From Burkholderia sp. Bp9143 (GTDB lineage: Bacteria; Pseudomonadota; Gammaproteobacteria; Burkholderiales; Burkholderiaceae), in assembly GCF_003853645.1 (NCBI RefSeq), contig NZ_QTPO01000017.1:62001-126000 (forward strand): 64,000 bases of DNA. The letters run 5' to 3'. The translations under genes were made by a program, and so were the position numbers. The first letter of the stretch is position 1; each line of letters starts with the position of its first letter. A model generated the notes under the pieces. It searched no databases, was not told the origin of the DNA, and saw nothing but the letters and a program-made list of their open reading frames with translations. Positions 9,966 through 19,054 of the stretch are shown one piece after another.

Positions 9966-10750
9966 ACCTGTCGACCGACACGATCGAGGCGCTGGCCGCG
10001 CATCTCGACGACTGCATGCGTGAAGCGCGCGACACGCCGAAGATCACCGACCGTCATCCGGAGATGGACTGGGACGACGCGTACGCGGTGCAGGATGCGA
10101 TCCGCCGCCGGCAGCTCGCGCGCGGCGCACGGATCGTCGGCTACAAGGCCGGCCTGACGTCGCACGCGAAGATGCGGCAGATGGGCGTCGACACGCCCGT
10201 GTTCGGCTTCCTGACCGATCTCCACGACCTGCCCGACGGCGGCGAGTGCGATACGTCCGCGCTGATTCATCCGAAGGTGGAGCCGGAGATCGCGTTCGTC
10301 ACGAAGGCCGAGCTGAAGGGGCCGGGCTGTCATGTCGGCGCGGTGCTGGCCGCGACCGACTTCGTCATCGCCGGGATCGAGGTGATCGACAGCCGCTACC
10401 GCGACTTCAAGTTCGACCTGAAGAGCGTGGTGGCCGACAACACGTCGGCCGCGCGCTTCGTCGCGGGCGGCCGTCCGCTGGCGGTGGACGGCGTCGACCT
10501 GCGCACGCTCGGCATCGTGCTCGAGAAGAACGGGCTGCCGGTCGCGTTCGGCGCCGGCGCGGCCGTGCTCGGGCATCCGGCCGCCGCGATCGCGATGCTC
10601 GCGAACCATCTGGGCGCGCGCGGCGAATCGATTCCGGCGGGCAGCCTGATCCTGTCGGGCGGCATCACGGAGGCAGTGGCCGTCGCGGCCGGCGATAGCG
10701 TGACGCTGCGCGTGCAGGACATCGGCTCGATCGGCGTGCGCTTCATCTGA
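9962..10750 (+). CDS. dmpH: 4-oxalocrotonate decarboxylase
   Basis: Decarboxylates the keto tautomer of 4-oxalocrotonate to 2-hydroxypentadienoate and works in complex with the hydratase DmpE. It has 262 aa, with the hydratase/decarboxylase fold and motifs [37 protein letters not shown] and LEKNG. It is clearly paralogous to dmpE. The start overlaps the dmpG stop as ATGA. Confidence 0.94.
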   Translation: MNLSTDTIEALAAHLDDCMREARDTPKITDRHPEMDWDDAYAVQDAIRRRQLARGARIVGYKAGLTSHAKMRQMGVDTPVFGFLTDLHDLPDGGECDTSALIHPKVEPEIAFVTKAELKGPGCHVGAVLAATDFVIAGIEVIDSRYRDFKFDLKSVVADNTSAARFVAGGRPLAVDGVDLRTLGIVLEKNGLPVAFGAGAAVLGHPAAAIAMLANHLGARGESIPAGSLILSGGITEAVAVAAGDSVTLRVQDIGSIGVRFI

Positions 10751-10778
10751 ACGAAACACGACCAAACAGGAGGCCATC

Positions 10779-10970
10779 GTGCCGGTTGCTCATCTCTACA
10801 TCCTCGAAGGCCGTGACGACGACAAGAAGGAACGCCTGATCGCCGAAGTCACCGAAGCCATCCATCGCTCGCTCGACGCGCCGCTCGAATCGGTGCGCGT
10901 GATCATCACCGAGATGCCGAAGGCGCACTTCGGGATCGGCGGGCAGAGCGCGAAGAAGCGCGGGCGCTGA
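10779..10970 (+). CDS. dmpI: 4-oxalocrotonate tautomerase
   Basis: Ketonises 2-hydroxymuconate (4-oxalocrotonate enol). The 63-residue subunit begins Met-Pro-Val, so removal of the initiator Met exposes the catalytic Pro1. Arg39-like residues (VRVIITEM) and the GIGGQSA end of the family are present. The start codon is GTG, placed 8 bases after AGGAGG and giving the essential second-position Pro. Confidence 0.93.
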   Translation: MPVAHLYILEGRDDDKKERLIAEVTEAIHRSLDAPLESVRVIITEMPKAHFGIGGQSAKKRGR

Positions 10971-11007
10971 CGCGCCGCGCACCATCGAAATCGACAGGAG
11001 GAGCGTC

Positions 11008-11829
11008 ATGTCAACCAATCCCGAACTGGGCCGCCGGATCGTCGCCGGCGGTCTCGACACCAACTATCACGACCTCGGCGACGGGCCGCCCGTGCTGCTG
11101 ATCCACGGCTCGGGGCCGGGCGTCACGGCCTATGCGAACTGGCGGCTCACGATGCCCGCGCTCGCCGCGCGGTTTCGAGTGATCGCGCCTGACATGGCCG
11201 GCTTCGGCGAGACCGAACGGCCGAGCGGCTACGTCTATTCGATGGACAACTGGGTCGACCACGCGCTCGGCTTGCTCGATGCGCTCGGCGTCGAGCGCGC
11301 GCACGTGATCGGCAATTCGTTCGGCGGCGCGCTCGCGCTCGCGCTGGCGATCCGCGCGCCCGACCGGGTCGGCCGGCTCGTGCTGATGGGCGCGGCCGGC
11401 ACGCGCTTCACGCTGACCGAGGGGCTCGATGCCGTGTGGGGCTATACGCCGTCGATCGCGAACATGCGCGGCCTGCTGGACATCTTCGCGTTCGATCGCA
11501 CGCTGGTGAACGACGAGCTCGCGAAGCTGCGCTACGACGCGAGCGTGCGGCCCGGCTATCAGGAGGCGTTCGCGAACATGTTCCCGGCGCCGCGCCAGCG
11601 CTGGGTCGATGCGCTCGCGAGCGACGAGGCGAAACTGCGCGCGCTGCCGCACGACACGCTGATCGTCCACGGTCGCGAGGATCGCGTGATTCCGCTGGAC
11701 AGCTCGATGCGGCTGCTGGACCTGCTGCCGAATGCACAGCTTCACGTGTTCGGCCGTTGCGGCCACTGGACGCAGATCGAGCATGCGGCACGCTTCAACC
11801 GGCTCGTGATCGAGCACTTCAACGAGTAG
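11008..11829 (+). CDS. dmpD: 2-hydroxymuconic semialdehyde hydrolase
   Basis: Alpha/beta hydrolase (273 aa) that cleaves the ring-fission product directly to formate (or acetate from methylcatechols) and 2-hydroxypentadienoate. This branch is needed for ketone products such as those from 3-methylcatechol. Catalytic triad by motif: Ser104 (GNSFGG), Asp225 (GREDRV) and His253 (CGHWTQ). The oxyanion element HGSGPGV is present. In the CF600 operon dmpD follows dmpC; here it is last among the enzymes. RBS AGGAGG precedes the ATG. Confidence 0.93.
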   Translation: MSTNPELGRRIVAGGLDTNYHDLGDGPPVLLIHGSGPGVTAYANWRLTMPALAARFRVIAPDMAGFGETERPSGYVYSMDNWVDHALGLLDALGVERAHVIGNSFGGALALALAIRAPDRVGRLVLMGAAGTRFTLTEGLDAVWGYTPSIANMRGLLDIFAFDRTLVNDELAKLRYDASVRPGYQEAFANMFPAPRQRWVDALASDEAKLRALPHDTLIVHGREDRVIPLDSSMRLLDLLPNAQLHVFGRCGHWTQIEHAARFNRLVIEHFNE

Positions 11830-11896
11830 CCGGCCGGATCGGCGCGCAGGACGACCATAGAAAATCAATTCAGTAGAACGAATATTGGAGACATCG

Positions 11897-12799
11897 ATGA
11901 AACGAAAGGCTGCATTCGGACTGGTCTCGCTCGCCGCGTGCGCGGGCATGGCGCTGAGCACCGGCGCATCGGCGACGGAGGGCGGCGGCGACACGATCGG
12001 CGAGGGCGCGGAGGCGTTCTTCGCCGGTGCGCTGCCGCCGGCCGGGCTGTACGCGTTGCTGTACTACACGCATTACCATGCGTCGCGCTTCAACGATTCG
12101 CACGGCAACGGCTCGGTGCCGGGTTTCAAGCTCGATGCCGACGTGCTGATTCCGCGTGTCGTCTGGATGTCGAGCCTGTCGGTGCTCGGTGGGCGCTACG
12201 GCGCGTATGCGGTGCTGCCGATGGAGCATCTGGCGCTGGACGCGGGCGGCGCGTCGTTCGACCGCACTAATCTTGGCGACCTGATCGTCAGCCCCGCGCT
12301 GATCGCATGGGGATCGGGCGCGCTGCGTACCGTCGCGGCGATCGAATTCGTGTTCCCGACCGGACAGTACGATGCGCATGCGGCGTTGAACACGGGCAAG
12401 AACTACTACACCGCGCGGCCGGTGTTCGGCGTGTCGTGGTTGCCGAACGACAAGATCGAGGTGTCCGCGAAGATCACCTACAGCTTCAACTCGCCGAACA
12501 ACGACACCCATTACCACTCGGGGAACCTGTTCCACATCGATTACTCGGCGAGTTACGCGGTCACGCCGAAGGCGCGCGTCGGGCTGTCAGGGTACTTCGT
12601 CAAGCAGACCACCGACGACATGCAGAACGGGCAGCCGGTCGCGGGCGACGGCTTTCTCGGGCAGGTGTTCGCGATCGGGCCGGGATTGCGCTACCAGTTC
12701 GGCAAGGTCAGCGTGGAGGCGCGCGTCGTGAAGGAGTTCTTCGTGCGCAACCGGCCGGCCGGCGAGGCCGTGTGGGCGAAGGCCGTCATTCCATTCTGA
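11897..12799 (+). CDS. SphA/MetA-type outer-membrane protein of phenol degradation
   Basis: A 300-residue secreted protein. The first 26 residues form a Sec signal peptide ending ...STGASA. The remainder is rich in alternating aromatic/polar strands (SVEARVVKEFFV near the end), as in outer-membrane beta barrels. It resembles the 'phenol MetA degradation' (COG4313, SphA) family, often found at the end of aromatic operons and thought to act in uptake; that role is not proven. The ATG follows GGAG by six bases. It lies 67 bases after dmpD, probably in the same transcript. Confidence 0.8.
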   Translation: MKRKAAFGLVSLAACAGMALSTGASATEGGGDTIGEGAEAFFAGALPPAGLYALLYYTHYHASRFNDSHGNGSVPGFKLDADVLIPRVVWMSSLSVLGGRYGAYAVLPMEHLALDAGGASFDRTNLGDLIVSPALIAWGSGALRTVAAIEFVFPTGQYDAHAALNTGKNYYTARPVFGVSWLPNDKIEVSAKITYSFNSPNNDTHYHSGNLFHIDYSASYAVTPKARVGLSGYFVKQTTDDMQNGQPVAGDGFLGQVFAIGPGLRYQFGKVSVEARVVKEFFVRNRPAGEAVWAKAVIPF

Positions 12800-12872
12800 C
12801 GGCGCCGCACGAATGGCCGTTCGCGCCCGTGACGCGGCCGTCGCGGGGCGTCAGGTCGCACGTCATCGTGCG

Positions 12873-13823
12873 TTACCGCGCGAGTGCGGCGAGACGCGGG
12901 AATAGCGGCAGCGCGTTCGCATGGTTGATCGCGGCGTGCCGGTCGGCGCCGAGCGCCGCATACGCATCCTGCGCGTGAGTGAACGACGTGCTGACGGCGG
13001 GCGGCGCGTACGGGAAGTCGCTGCCGTACAGCACGCGATCGGGTTGCGCGAACGCGATGAGGCTCGGCAGCGCGGACGGCGACGACAGCGCGGTATCGAA
13101 GTAGAACGTGCGCAGGAGGTCGAGCAGCCCGTCGCGATCCGGCACGTCGTCGCGCACGCCGGGCGCGAGATCGGCGAAGCGGTACGCGGTGTACGGCAGG
13201 AAGCCGCCGGCGTGCGACAGGATGATGCGCACGTTCGGGTAGCGCGCGATCACGCCGTCGAGCACGAGCTGCAGCGCGGTGCGCGTCGTATCGAACGGGT
13301 AGTCGAGCAGCGGACCGGGCATCCCCGGCAATGCGTCGATCGCGGGCTTGGCCGGATGAATGAACACCACCGCGTGACGGCGATCGAGTGCGGCCCACAC
13401 GGCGTCGAATGCCGCGTTGCCGAGATACGTGCCGCCGTAGTTGCTGAGCAGCACGACGCCGTCGGCTTTCAGCGTGTCGAATGCGTGGTCGATTTCGGCG
13501 AGCGCGCCGTCGACGTCGGGCAGCGGCAGCGTCGCGAAGTTGCCGAAGCGGGTCGGCCATGTCGCGACGAGGCCGGCCACGTATTCGTTGACCTGACGGG
13601 CCATGTCACGCTTTGCGTGGCCGTTCCAGCCCTGCACGCCGGGCGCCGTCAGCGACAGCACGCCGGTCTGGATCTCCAGCGAATCCATGAACGCGAGTGC
13701 GCTTTCCGGGCTCCAGGTTGGGCTGCCCCAGCCGGACGGGTCGCCGCCGTGGGCAGGCAGGGCGTCGGCCCAGAACGGCGGGACGACGTGCTGGTGAACA
13801 TCGATACGGTTGCGGTCTGACAT
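12873..13823 (-). CDS. amidohydrolase family protein (ACMSD-like decarboxylase/hydrolase)
   Basis: A 316-residue TIM-barrel amidohydrolase of the group around 2-amino-3-carboxymuconate-6-semialdehyde decarboxylase. The metal-binding elements visible are DVHQHVVPP at the N-terminus, a His in VFIHPAKP, SHAGGFLPY, and the terminal Asp in LYGSDFPY. Substrate is unknown. It is convergent with the phenol operon and divergent from a LysR gene, so it may act on a related aromatic or ring-fission product under that regulator (inference). The ATG has GGAG upstream. Confidence 0.8.
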   Translation of the reverse strand: MSDRNRIDVHQHVVPPFWADALPAHGGDPSGWGSPTWSPESALAFMDSLEIQTGVLSLTAPGVQGWNGHAKRDMARQVNEYVAGLVATWPTRFGNFATLPLPDVDGALAEIDHAFDTLKADGVVLLSNYGGTYLGNAAFDAVWAALDRRHAVVFIHPAKPAIDALPGMPGPLLDYPFDTTRTALQLVLDGVIARYPNVRIILSHAGGFLPYTAYRFADLAPGVRDDVPDRDGLLDLLRTFYFDTALSSPSALPSLIAFAQPDRVLYGSDFPYAPPAVSTSFTHAQDAYAALGADRHAAINHANALPLFPRLAALAR

Positions 13824-13901
13824 GATCGGGCTCCTGTGAACGTTCGCTGCGAAGCAGTGGATGTTCGTCAGGATGCGCGCGGTTGATTTTTCATTCCAAT
13901 A

Positions 13902-13922
13902 GATTAAATTTCAGAATTAATC
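13902..13922 (+). promoter_or_regulatory. LysR-type operator candidate
   Basis: Perfect inverted repeat GATTAA-N9-TTAATC in the AT-rich divergent region, containing a T-N11-A core. It ends 24 bases before the LysR start and about 80 bases upstream of the amidohydrolase. This is the position expected for an autoregulated LysR site that also controls the divergent gene. Confidence 0.55.
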
Positions 13923-13945
13923 GTTTCGAGTGATCAATCGACCCT

Positions 13946-14830
13946 ATGGATCTTCGCCATTTGCGCTACTTCCTCGCGGTTGCCGAAGAAGGGCATTTCG
14001 GCCGCGCGGCGGAGCGGCTGCATATCGTGCAGCCCGCGCTGAGCGCGCAGATCCGCGCGCTCGAGGAGGAACTGGGCGCCACGCTGTTCGAGCGCACCAC
14101 CCGCAAGGTGCTGCTGACCGACGCGGGCCGCTTGCTCGTGACCGAAGCGCGGCACACGCTCGAGCAGGCCGAGCGCGCGAAGACGGTCGTGCAGCGCGCG
14201 GCACGCGGCGAGACGGGCGTGGTGCGGATCGGCTTCGTCGGCAATGCGGTTGCGACAGGGCGGCTGTCCGACGACCTGATCGCGTTTCACGCGGCGTGGC
14301 CGGAGGTGACGCTCGACCTGCATGAAATGGCGCTGGCCGCGCAGCAGGACGCGATCCTGGCGGGCCGGCTCGACATCGGCTATTGCCCGGCCTTCGGCAC
14401 CGACTTCGATTCGAAGCTGGCCGTGCGGACGGTCGGCAGCTGGGCGTGGGACGTGATGATGAGCGACCGGCATGGGCTCGCGAAGCGGCGCTCGGTGAGC
14501 GTCGCGGCGCTGGCAGACGAACCGTTCATTTTCTACGCCGCCGACGGCGACGACGAAGGGCAGCTGGCGATCCTGCGGCGGGTGCTCGGCCGGGCGCCGC
14601 GCATCGCGCACAAGGTGAGCAGCACGCTGTCGGTGCTGGCGTTGACGGGGGCAGGTCTCGGGGTGGCGCTGGTGCCGGCGCCGCTGAGCCGGATCGCGGC
14701 ACCGAACATCGTGTACCGGAAACTCGCCGGCAACGTGCCGGGGTCCGAACTCGTCGCGCTCAGCCGGATCGGCGGGGAGTGGGGGGCGGTAGGGCAGTAT
14801 CTGGCGATGCTGGGCGAGCGCGCCGCGTGA
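13946..14830 (+). CDS. LysR family transcriptional regulator
   Basis: A 294-residue LTTR. The N-terminal winged helix is classic (MDLRHLRYFLAVAEEGHFGRAA then LHIVQPALSAQIRALE), followed by an effector-binding domain from about residue 90. The N-terminus resembles BenM/CatR-type regulators of aromatic catabolism. It is divergent from the amidohydrolase with a palindromic operator between them, so the amidohydrolase is the likeliest target. It ends only 21 bases before the convergent dbpA stop. Confidence 0.88.
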   Translation: MDLRHLRYFLAVAEEGHFGRAAERLHIVQPALSAQIRALEEELGATLFERTTRKVLLTDAGRLLVTEARHTLEQAERAKTVVQRAARGETGVVRIGFVGNAVATGRLSDDLIAFHAAWPEVTLDLHEMALAAQQDAILAGRLDIGYCPAFGTDFDSKLAVRTVGSWAWDVMMSDRHGLAKRRSVSVAALADEPFIFYAADGDDEGQLAILRRVLGRAPRIAHKVSSTLSVLALTGAGLGVALVPAPLSRIAAPNIVYRKLAGNVPGSELVALSRIGGEWGAVGQYLAMLGERAA

Positions 14831-14851
14831 GTGCCGCGGCGCGCGCCGGCA

Positions 14852-16249
14852 TCATTCCTCGTCCATCAACCGGACCTTGACCCGCTTGCCCTTGATCTTC
14901 CCCGCATTGAGCTTGCGCAGCGCATCACGTGCGACGCCGCGCTCGATCGCGACATAGGTCGAGAACTCGGTCACGTTGATCTTGCCGATCTGCTTGCCGT
15001 CGAACCCTGCGTCGCCGGTCAGCGCGCCGAGCACGTCGCCCGGACGGATCTTGTCCTTGCGCCCGCCGAGGATCTGCAGCGTTTCCATCGGCGGCAGCAG
15101 CGTGTCGTTGCCGGCCGGCTTCAGTTCCGCGAGCGGATGCCATTCGACGTCGCGCTTCTGCGCGTGCTCGATCGCGCCGACGCGACCCATCTCGTCCATG
15201 CTGGCGAGGCTGAGCGCCCAGCCTTCCTGGTCCGCGCGGCCGGTGCGGCCGATGCGGTGCACGTGCACTTCGGGGTCGGGCGTCACGTCGACGTTGATCA
15301 CCGCCTCGAGCTGCGCGATGTCGAGCCCGCGCGCCGCGACGTCGGTCGCGACCAGCACCGAGCAGCTGCGGTTCGCGAACTGGATCAGCACCTGGTCGCG
15401 TTCGCGCTGTTCGAGCTCGCCGTGCAGCGCGAGTGCGTGGAAGCCCTGCGCGTGCAGCACGTCGAGCAGGTCGCGGCATTGCTGCTTGGTGTTGCAGAAC
15501 GCGATCGTGCTCACCGGCCGGTAGTGGTTCAGCAACTGGCCGACCGCGTGCAGCCGCTCGGTTTCCGTCACTTCGTAGAAGCGCTGGCGGATCTTGCTGT
15601 CGTCGTGGCGCTCCTCGAGCTTCACTTCCTTCGGATTGCGCAGGAACTGCTGGCTCAGCTTCGCGATGCCGTCCGGATAGGTCGCCGAGAACAGCAGCGT
15701 CTGGCGCGTCGTCGGGCACATCCGCGCGACCTTCGCGATGTCGTCGAAGAAGCCCATGTCGAGCATCCGGTCGGCTTCGTCGAGCACGAGCGTGTTCAGC
15801 GCGTCGAGCTGCAGGTTGCCGCGGTCGAGGTGATCCATGATGCGGCCCGGCGTGCCGACGACGATATGCGCGCCGTGCTCGAGGCTCTGCGCCTGCGGGC
15901 GCATCGGCGTGCCGCCGCACAGCGTCAGCACCTTCACGTTTTCCTCGGCGCGCGCGAGGCGGCGCACTTCCTGCGCGACCTGGTCGGCGAGTTCGCGTGT
16001 CGGGCACAGGACCATCGCCTGCACGTCGAAGCGGCGCGTGTCGAGGCGCGCCAGCAGCGCGAGCGAGAACGCGGCGGTCTTGCCGCTGCCCGTCTTCGCC
16101 TGCGCGATCAGGTCGTGGCCGGCGAGCGCGATCGGCAGGCTCGCGGCCTGGATCGGCGTCATGTCGACGTAGCCGAGCTGCGCGAGGTTCGCGAGCGTGG
16201 CGGGCGTCAGCGACAGCGCGCTGAACGGCGTGGCGGTCGGTTGGCTCAA
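14852..16249 (-). CDS. dbpA: DEAD-box ATP-dependent RNA helicase DbpA
   Basis: RNA helicase (465 aa) acting in 50S ribosomal subunit assembly. Helicase motifs in order: Q motif TPIQAASLP, AKTGSGKT, PTRELADQ, DEAD, SAT, and HRIGRTGR. The C-terminal domain (from about residue 385) has the DbpA-type RNA-binding pattern GDVLGAL..GKINV and ends in KGKRVKVRLMDEE. No ATG is available. The start taken is TTG at 16249, preceded by GGAG and overlapping the stop of the zinc-ribbon gene as TTGA. This gives MSQPTATPF. Confidence 0.9.
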   Translation of the reverse strand: MSQPTATPFSALSLTPATLANLAQLGYVDMTPIQAASLPIALAGHDLIAQAKTGSGKTAAFSLALLARLDTRRFDVQAMVLCPTRELADQVAQEVRRLARAEENVKVLTLCGGTPMRPQAQSLEHGAHIVVGTPGRIMDHLDRGNLQLDALNTLVLDEADRMLDMGFFDDIAKVARMCPTTRQTLLFSATYPDGIAKLSQQFLRNPKEVKLEERHDDSKIRQRFYEVTETERLHAVGQLLNHYRPVSTIAFCNTKQQCRDLLDVLHAQGFHALALHGELEQRERDQVLIQFANRSCSVLVATDVAARGLDIAQLEAVINVDVTPDPEVHVHRIGRTGRADQEGWALSLASMDEMGRVGAIEHAQKRDVEWHPLAELKPAGNDTLLPPMETLQILGGRKDKIRPGDVLGALTGDAGFDGKQIGKINVTEFSTYVAIERGVARDALRKLNAGKIKGKRVKVRLMDEE

Positions 16250-16443
16250 GAGAGGTCTCCGAGGTAGGGGCGGCCTTCCATCTGTTCGTAGACGACCGTG
16301 CCTTCGTCGTCCTCGAAGCGTTCGAGATAGTTGCGCGCGCCGCACAGCGGGCAGCGGAACAGCAGCCCCTGGCCTTCGTCCTTGATGACGACGTCGGACG
16401 TCTCCCACTGCGTGCCGCAGCTCTGGTTTCGGCAAGTAAACAC
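16246..16443 (-). CDS. small zinc-ribbon protein
   Basis: A 65-residue protein with two CxxC-type knuckles, CRNQSC (C-x4-C) and CPLCG, suited to one Zn2+. The GTG start at 16443 follows GGAGAAA. The remainder is acidic (RFEDDEGTVVYEQMEG). It is directly upstream of dbpA with overlapping stop/start, so it is likely co-expressed with the helicase. Function is unknown; RNA or protein binding are possibilities. Confidence 0.75.
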   Translation of the reverse strand: MFTCRNQSCGTQWETSDVVIKDEGQGLLFRCPLCGARNYLERFEDDEGTVVYEQMEGRPYLGDLS

Positions 16444-16813
16444 GGTCTTTCTCCAGCTGAATTCGGTTGATGGCGCGCCCGGCGGGCGCGGCAACGGCGT
16501 GCGGCGCTCGCGCGGCTCGGGCGCGGGCCGCACCGGCGGTCGCGTGGACCGCGTCGATGCGGATGGTGGATCGGGTGGCGACGGCGTCGCGCGTGCCCGC
16601 AATTCTAGCGGATGCGGGGGGCGGGCTGGGGACGACCGGCAGCGCGCGGCCGACAGCGGACAACCCGCAGCGGTCGAGCGGCCGGGGCGATCGGCTGCGG
16701 GACGGCCGGTAGCGGACGGCCGGTAGCGGCCGATCGGCATCGATGCGACCGGCGGTGTAGCAGCCGTCTACGCCGCCACCCGTCGAAGCACGCCGTACCG
16801 CACGCATCCTCCA
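16444..16813. other. GC-rich intergenic region
   Basis: No gene is recognised between the zinc-ribbon gene and the mqo terminator. Short open frames here lack ribosome sites and family features. The stretch holds GC-rich degenerate repeats, including the exact 14-bp tandem duplication at 16701-16728. It also includes the promoter region of the zinc-ribbon/dbpA unit. Confidence 0.6.
16701..16728. repeat. 14-bp tandem repeat, two copies
   Basis: The unit GACGGCCGGTAGCG occurs twice with no spacer, followed by a partial third copy (GCCGATCGG). It is noncoding. Confidence 0.8.
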
Positions 16814-16844
16814 TGAAAAACGGCCGCCCCGGAGGGCGGCCGTG
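16814..16844 (-). terminator. rho-independent terminator of mqo
   Basis: A 10-bp perfect stem (ACGGCCGCCC / GGGCGGCCGT) with a 4-base loop, followed on the minus strand by five T residues. It lies 28 bases after the mqo stop. Confidence 0.88.
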
Positions 16845-16871
16845 CGATGCGAGGAAACGGGGCCGGACGCG

Positions 16872-18515
16872 TTACAGCGCCATGTCGGCCGATGCCTTCG
16901 CGGGGCGCGCCGGGGCCGTGCCCGTCGCCTGCGACGGCGCATTCATGTCGATCTTCGGCGGCGGCGACAACTGCAGCACGTCGCTCGTATAGGTCCATTC
17001 CTCGACGACCTTCGCCGGGCTGTCGTTCAGCTTCGTGCCGTAGCTCGGCACGATCTGGCGGATCTTCTGCTGCCATTCGGGCGTCGCGACCTTGTCCTTG
17101 AACACCTTCTGCATCAGGTTCAGCATGATCGGCGCGGCCGTCGATGCGCCCGGCGAAGCGCCGAGCAGGCCCGCGATGCTGCCGTCCTGCGCGCTGACGA
17201 TCTCGGTGCCGAGCTTCAGCACGCCGCCCTTCTTCGGGTCGCGCTTGATGATCTGCACGCGCTGGCCGGCCTGCCACAGGCGCCAGTCTTCCTTCTTCGC
17301 GTCCGGGAAATATTCCTTCAGCGCGTTGAAGCGGTCGTCGTCGGACAGCATCAGCTGGCCGGCCAGGTACTGGACGAGCGGGAATTCGTCGACGCCCACG
17401 CGCATCATCGGCGCGACGTTGTGCAGGTTGGTGCTCTTCGCGAGGTCGAAGTACGAGCCGTTCTTCAGGAACTTGGTCGAGAACGTCGCGAACGGCCCGA
17501 ACAGGATGATCTTCTTGCCGTCGATGATTCGCGTGTCGAGGTGCGGCACCGACATCGGCGGCGAGCCGACCGACGCCTTGCCGTACGCCTTCGCGAGGTG
17601 GCGCTTCACGACCTCGGGGTTGTCGGTCACGAGGAACGAGCCGCCGACGGGGAACGCGCCGTAGTCCTTCGCCTCGGGGATGCCCGACGCCTGCAGCAGG
17701 TGCAGCGCACCGCCGCCCGCGCCGATGAACACGAACTTCGCGTCGACGGCCTGCGGCGGTTCATCCGAATGCAGCTTGACCCACGACACGTGCCACGTGC
17801 CGTCCGCGTTGCGCGAGATCTCGCGCACTTCGCTCGACAGCGACAGCGTGAAGTTCGGCTGCGTCTTCAGGTAGCCGACGAACTGGCGCGTGATCTCGCC
17901 GAAGTTCACGTCGGTGCCGATCGGCGTCCACGTTGCCGCAACCTTCTGGCTGCGGTCGCGGCCTTCCATCATCAGCGGCACCCACTGCCTGATCTGGTCG
18001 TAGTCTTCCGAATACTGCATCCCGCGGAACAGCGGGCTCGCCTGCAGCGCGTCATAGCGCTTCTTCAGGAAGCGGACGTTGTCGTCGCCCCACACGAAGC
18101 TCATGTGCGGCGTCGAGTTGATGAACGAGTGCGGATTCTTCAGCACGCCCTGCTTGACCTGCCACGCCCAGAACTGGCGCGAGATCTGGAATGACTCGTT
18201 GATCTCGATCGCCTTCGAGATGTCGATCTTGCCGTCCGCCTTCTCCGGCGTGTAGTTCAGCTCCGCGAGCGCCGAGTGGCCGGTGCCCGCGTTGTTCCAG
18301 CCGTTCGAGCTTTCCAGCGCGACGCCGTCGAGGCGCTCGACCATCGTCATCGACCAGTCGGGCTGAAGCTCGTGCAGCCACACGCCGAGCGTCGAACTCA
18401 TGATGCCGCCGCCCACCAGCAGGACGTCGACCTTCTTCGTATCGGCGGCATGCGCGGACGACGCCGCGACGCACAGCGCGAGCGCGGACAGTATTACCCG
18501 TAACGTTTTGATCAC
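16872..18515 (-). CDS. mqo: malate:quinone oxidoreductase with an N-terminal signal-like segment
   Basis: FAD enzyme (547 aa) oxidising malate to oxaloacetate and reducing ubiquinone, a TCA-cycle step at the membrane. The Rossmann FAD motif is present ([17 protein letters not shown]), as are the Mqo signatures [15 protein letters not shown] and GASPGAS. The GTG start at 18515 gives a leader with a basic start, hydrophobic core and AHA-AD end, resembling a Sec signal peptide. Most characterised Mqo proteins face the cytoplasm, so this is unusual. The C-terminus carries a Pro/Ala-rich extension ([12 protein letters not shown]). An alternative start upstream would not remove the hydrophobic segment. 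Confidence 0.92.
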   Translation of the reverse strand: MIKTLRVILSALALCVAASSAHAADTKKVDVLLVGGGIMSSTLGVWLHELQPDWSMTMVERLDGVALESSNGWNNAGTGHSALAELNYTPEKADGKIDISKAIEINESFQISRQFWAWQVKQGVLKNPHSFINSTPHMSFVWGDDNVRFLKKRYDALQASPLFRGMQYSEDYDQIRQWVPLMMEGRDRSQKVAATWTPIGTDVNFGEITRQFVGYLKTQPNFTLSLSSEVREISRNADGTWHVSWVKLHSDEPPQAVDAKFVFIGAGGGALHLLQASGIPEAKDYGAFPVGGSFLVTDNPEVVKRHLAKAYGKASVGSPPMSVPHLDTRIIDGKKIILFGPFATFSTKFLKNGSYFDLAKSTNLHNVAPMMRVGVDEFPLVQYLAGQLMLSDDDRFNALKEYFPDAKKEDWRLWQAGQRVQIIKRDPKKGGVLKLGTEIVSAQDGSIAGLLGASPGASTAAPIMLNLMQKVFKDKVATPEWQQKIRQIVPSYGTKLNDSPAKVVEEWTYTSDVLQLSPPPKIDMNAPSQATGTAPARPAKASADMAL

Positions 18516-19054
18516 AGCAGATCCCTTTTTCAACTTGGATGCATCGGTTTGCCATGCCGCCGGCCGATGCGGAATCGCGACCGGCTCGCGCATCCGGAGA
18601 TCCGGACCGCGAATCCGGAATTCCGGACCGACCGCGTTCGCCGTTGCATTTGCACACGTGAAGCCGTTGCGAAGGACACCTTCGGATCGGCTTCATGCGC
18701 TCGCGCAATCGCATGCTTCCCGGTCGTGCGAAGGGCGCGCAGGCCCTTGCTGCGGGCCTCGCCGGAAGGCGTTTCAGACCGCGTCGAAAGCGGGCGCGCG
18801 CAGTGCGTTCCGCGGGGGCGGGATGGCAAGGGGCGCGTAATATAACCGAACTCGATTGCCGTGTCGCACGCGCGGAATATCCTTGTTTTCGTGGGGTTTT
18901 TTGCGTGTCCGGGTTTCCGGAATGACAGTGCGCGGAACGGGAAAGACGACGGGGATCGGCGGGGGCGAAACGCGCGCGACGGGCATGTCGCGCATCGCGC
19001 TTGCACGTCATCGAGCCGCGGCGTTGCACCGCGACCCGGTCACATCACATCACT
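18516..19054. other. intergenic region upstream of mqo
   Basis: No gene recognised. The region holds the mqo promoter side, a cluster of four palindromic TCCGGA hexamers at 18593-18627 (starts 18593, 18601, 18614, 18622) with a fifth at 18916, and an AT-rich patch around 18838-18905. Short frames here have no ribosome site. Confidence 0.6.

Noticed and set aside
14831..16267. Plus-strand open frame of 478 codons
   Set aside because: Antisense to dbpA with no start signal and no domain.
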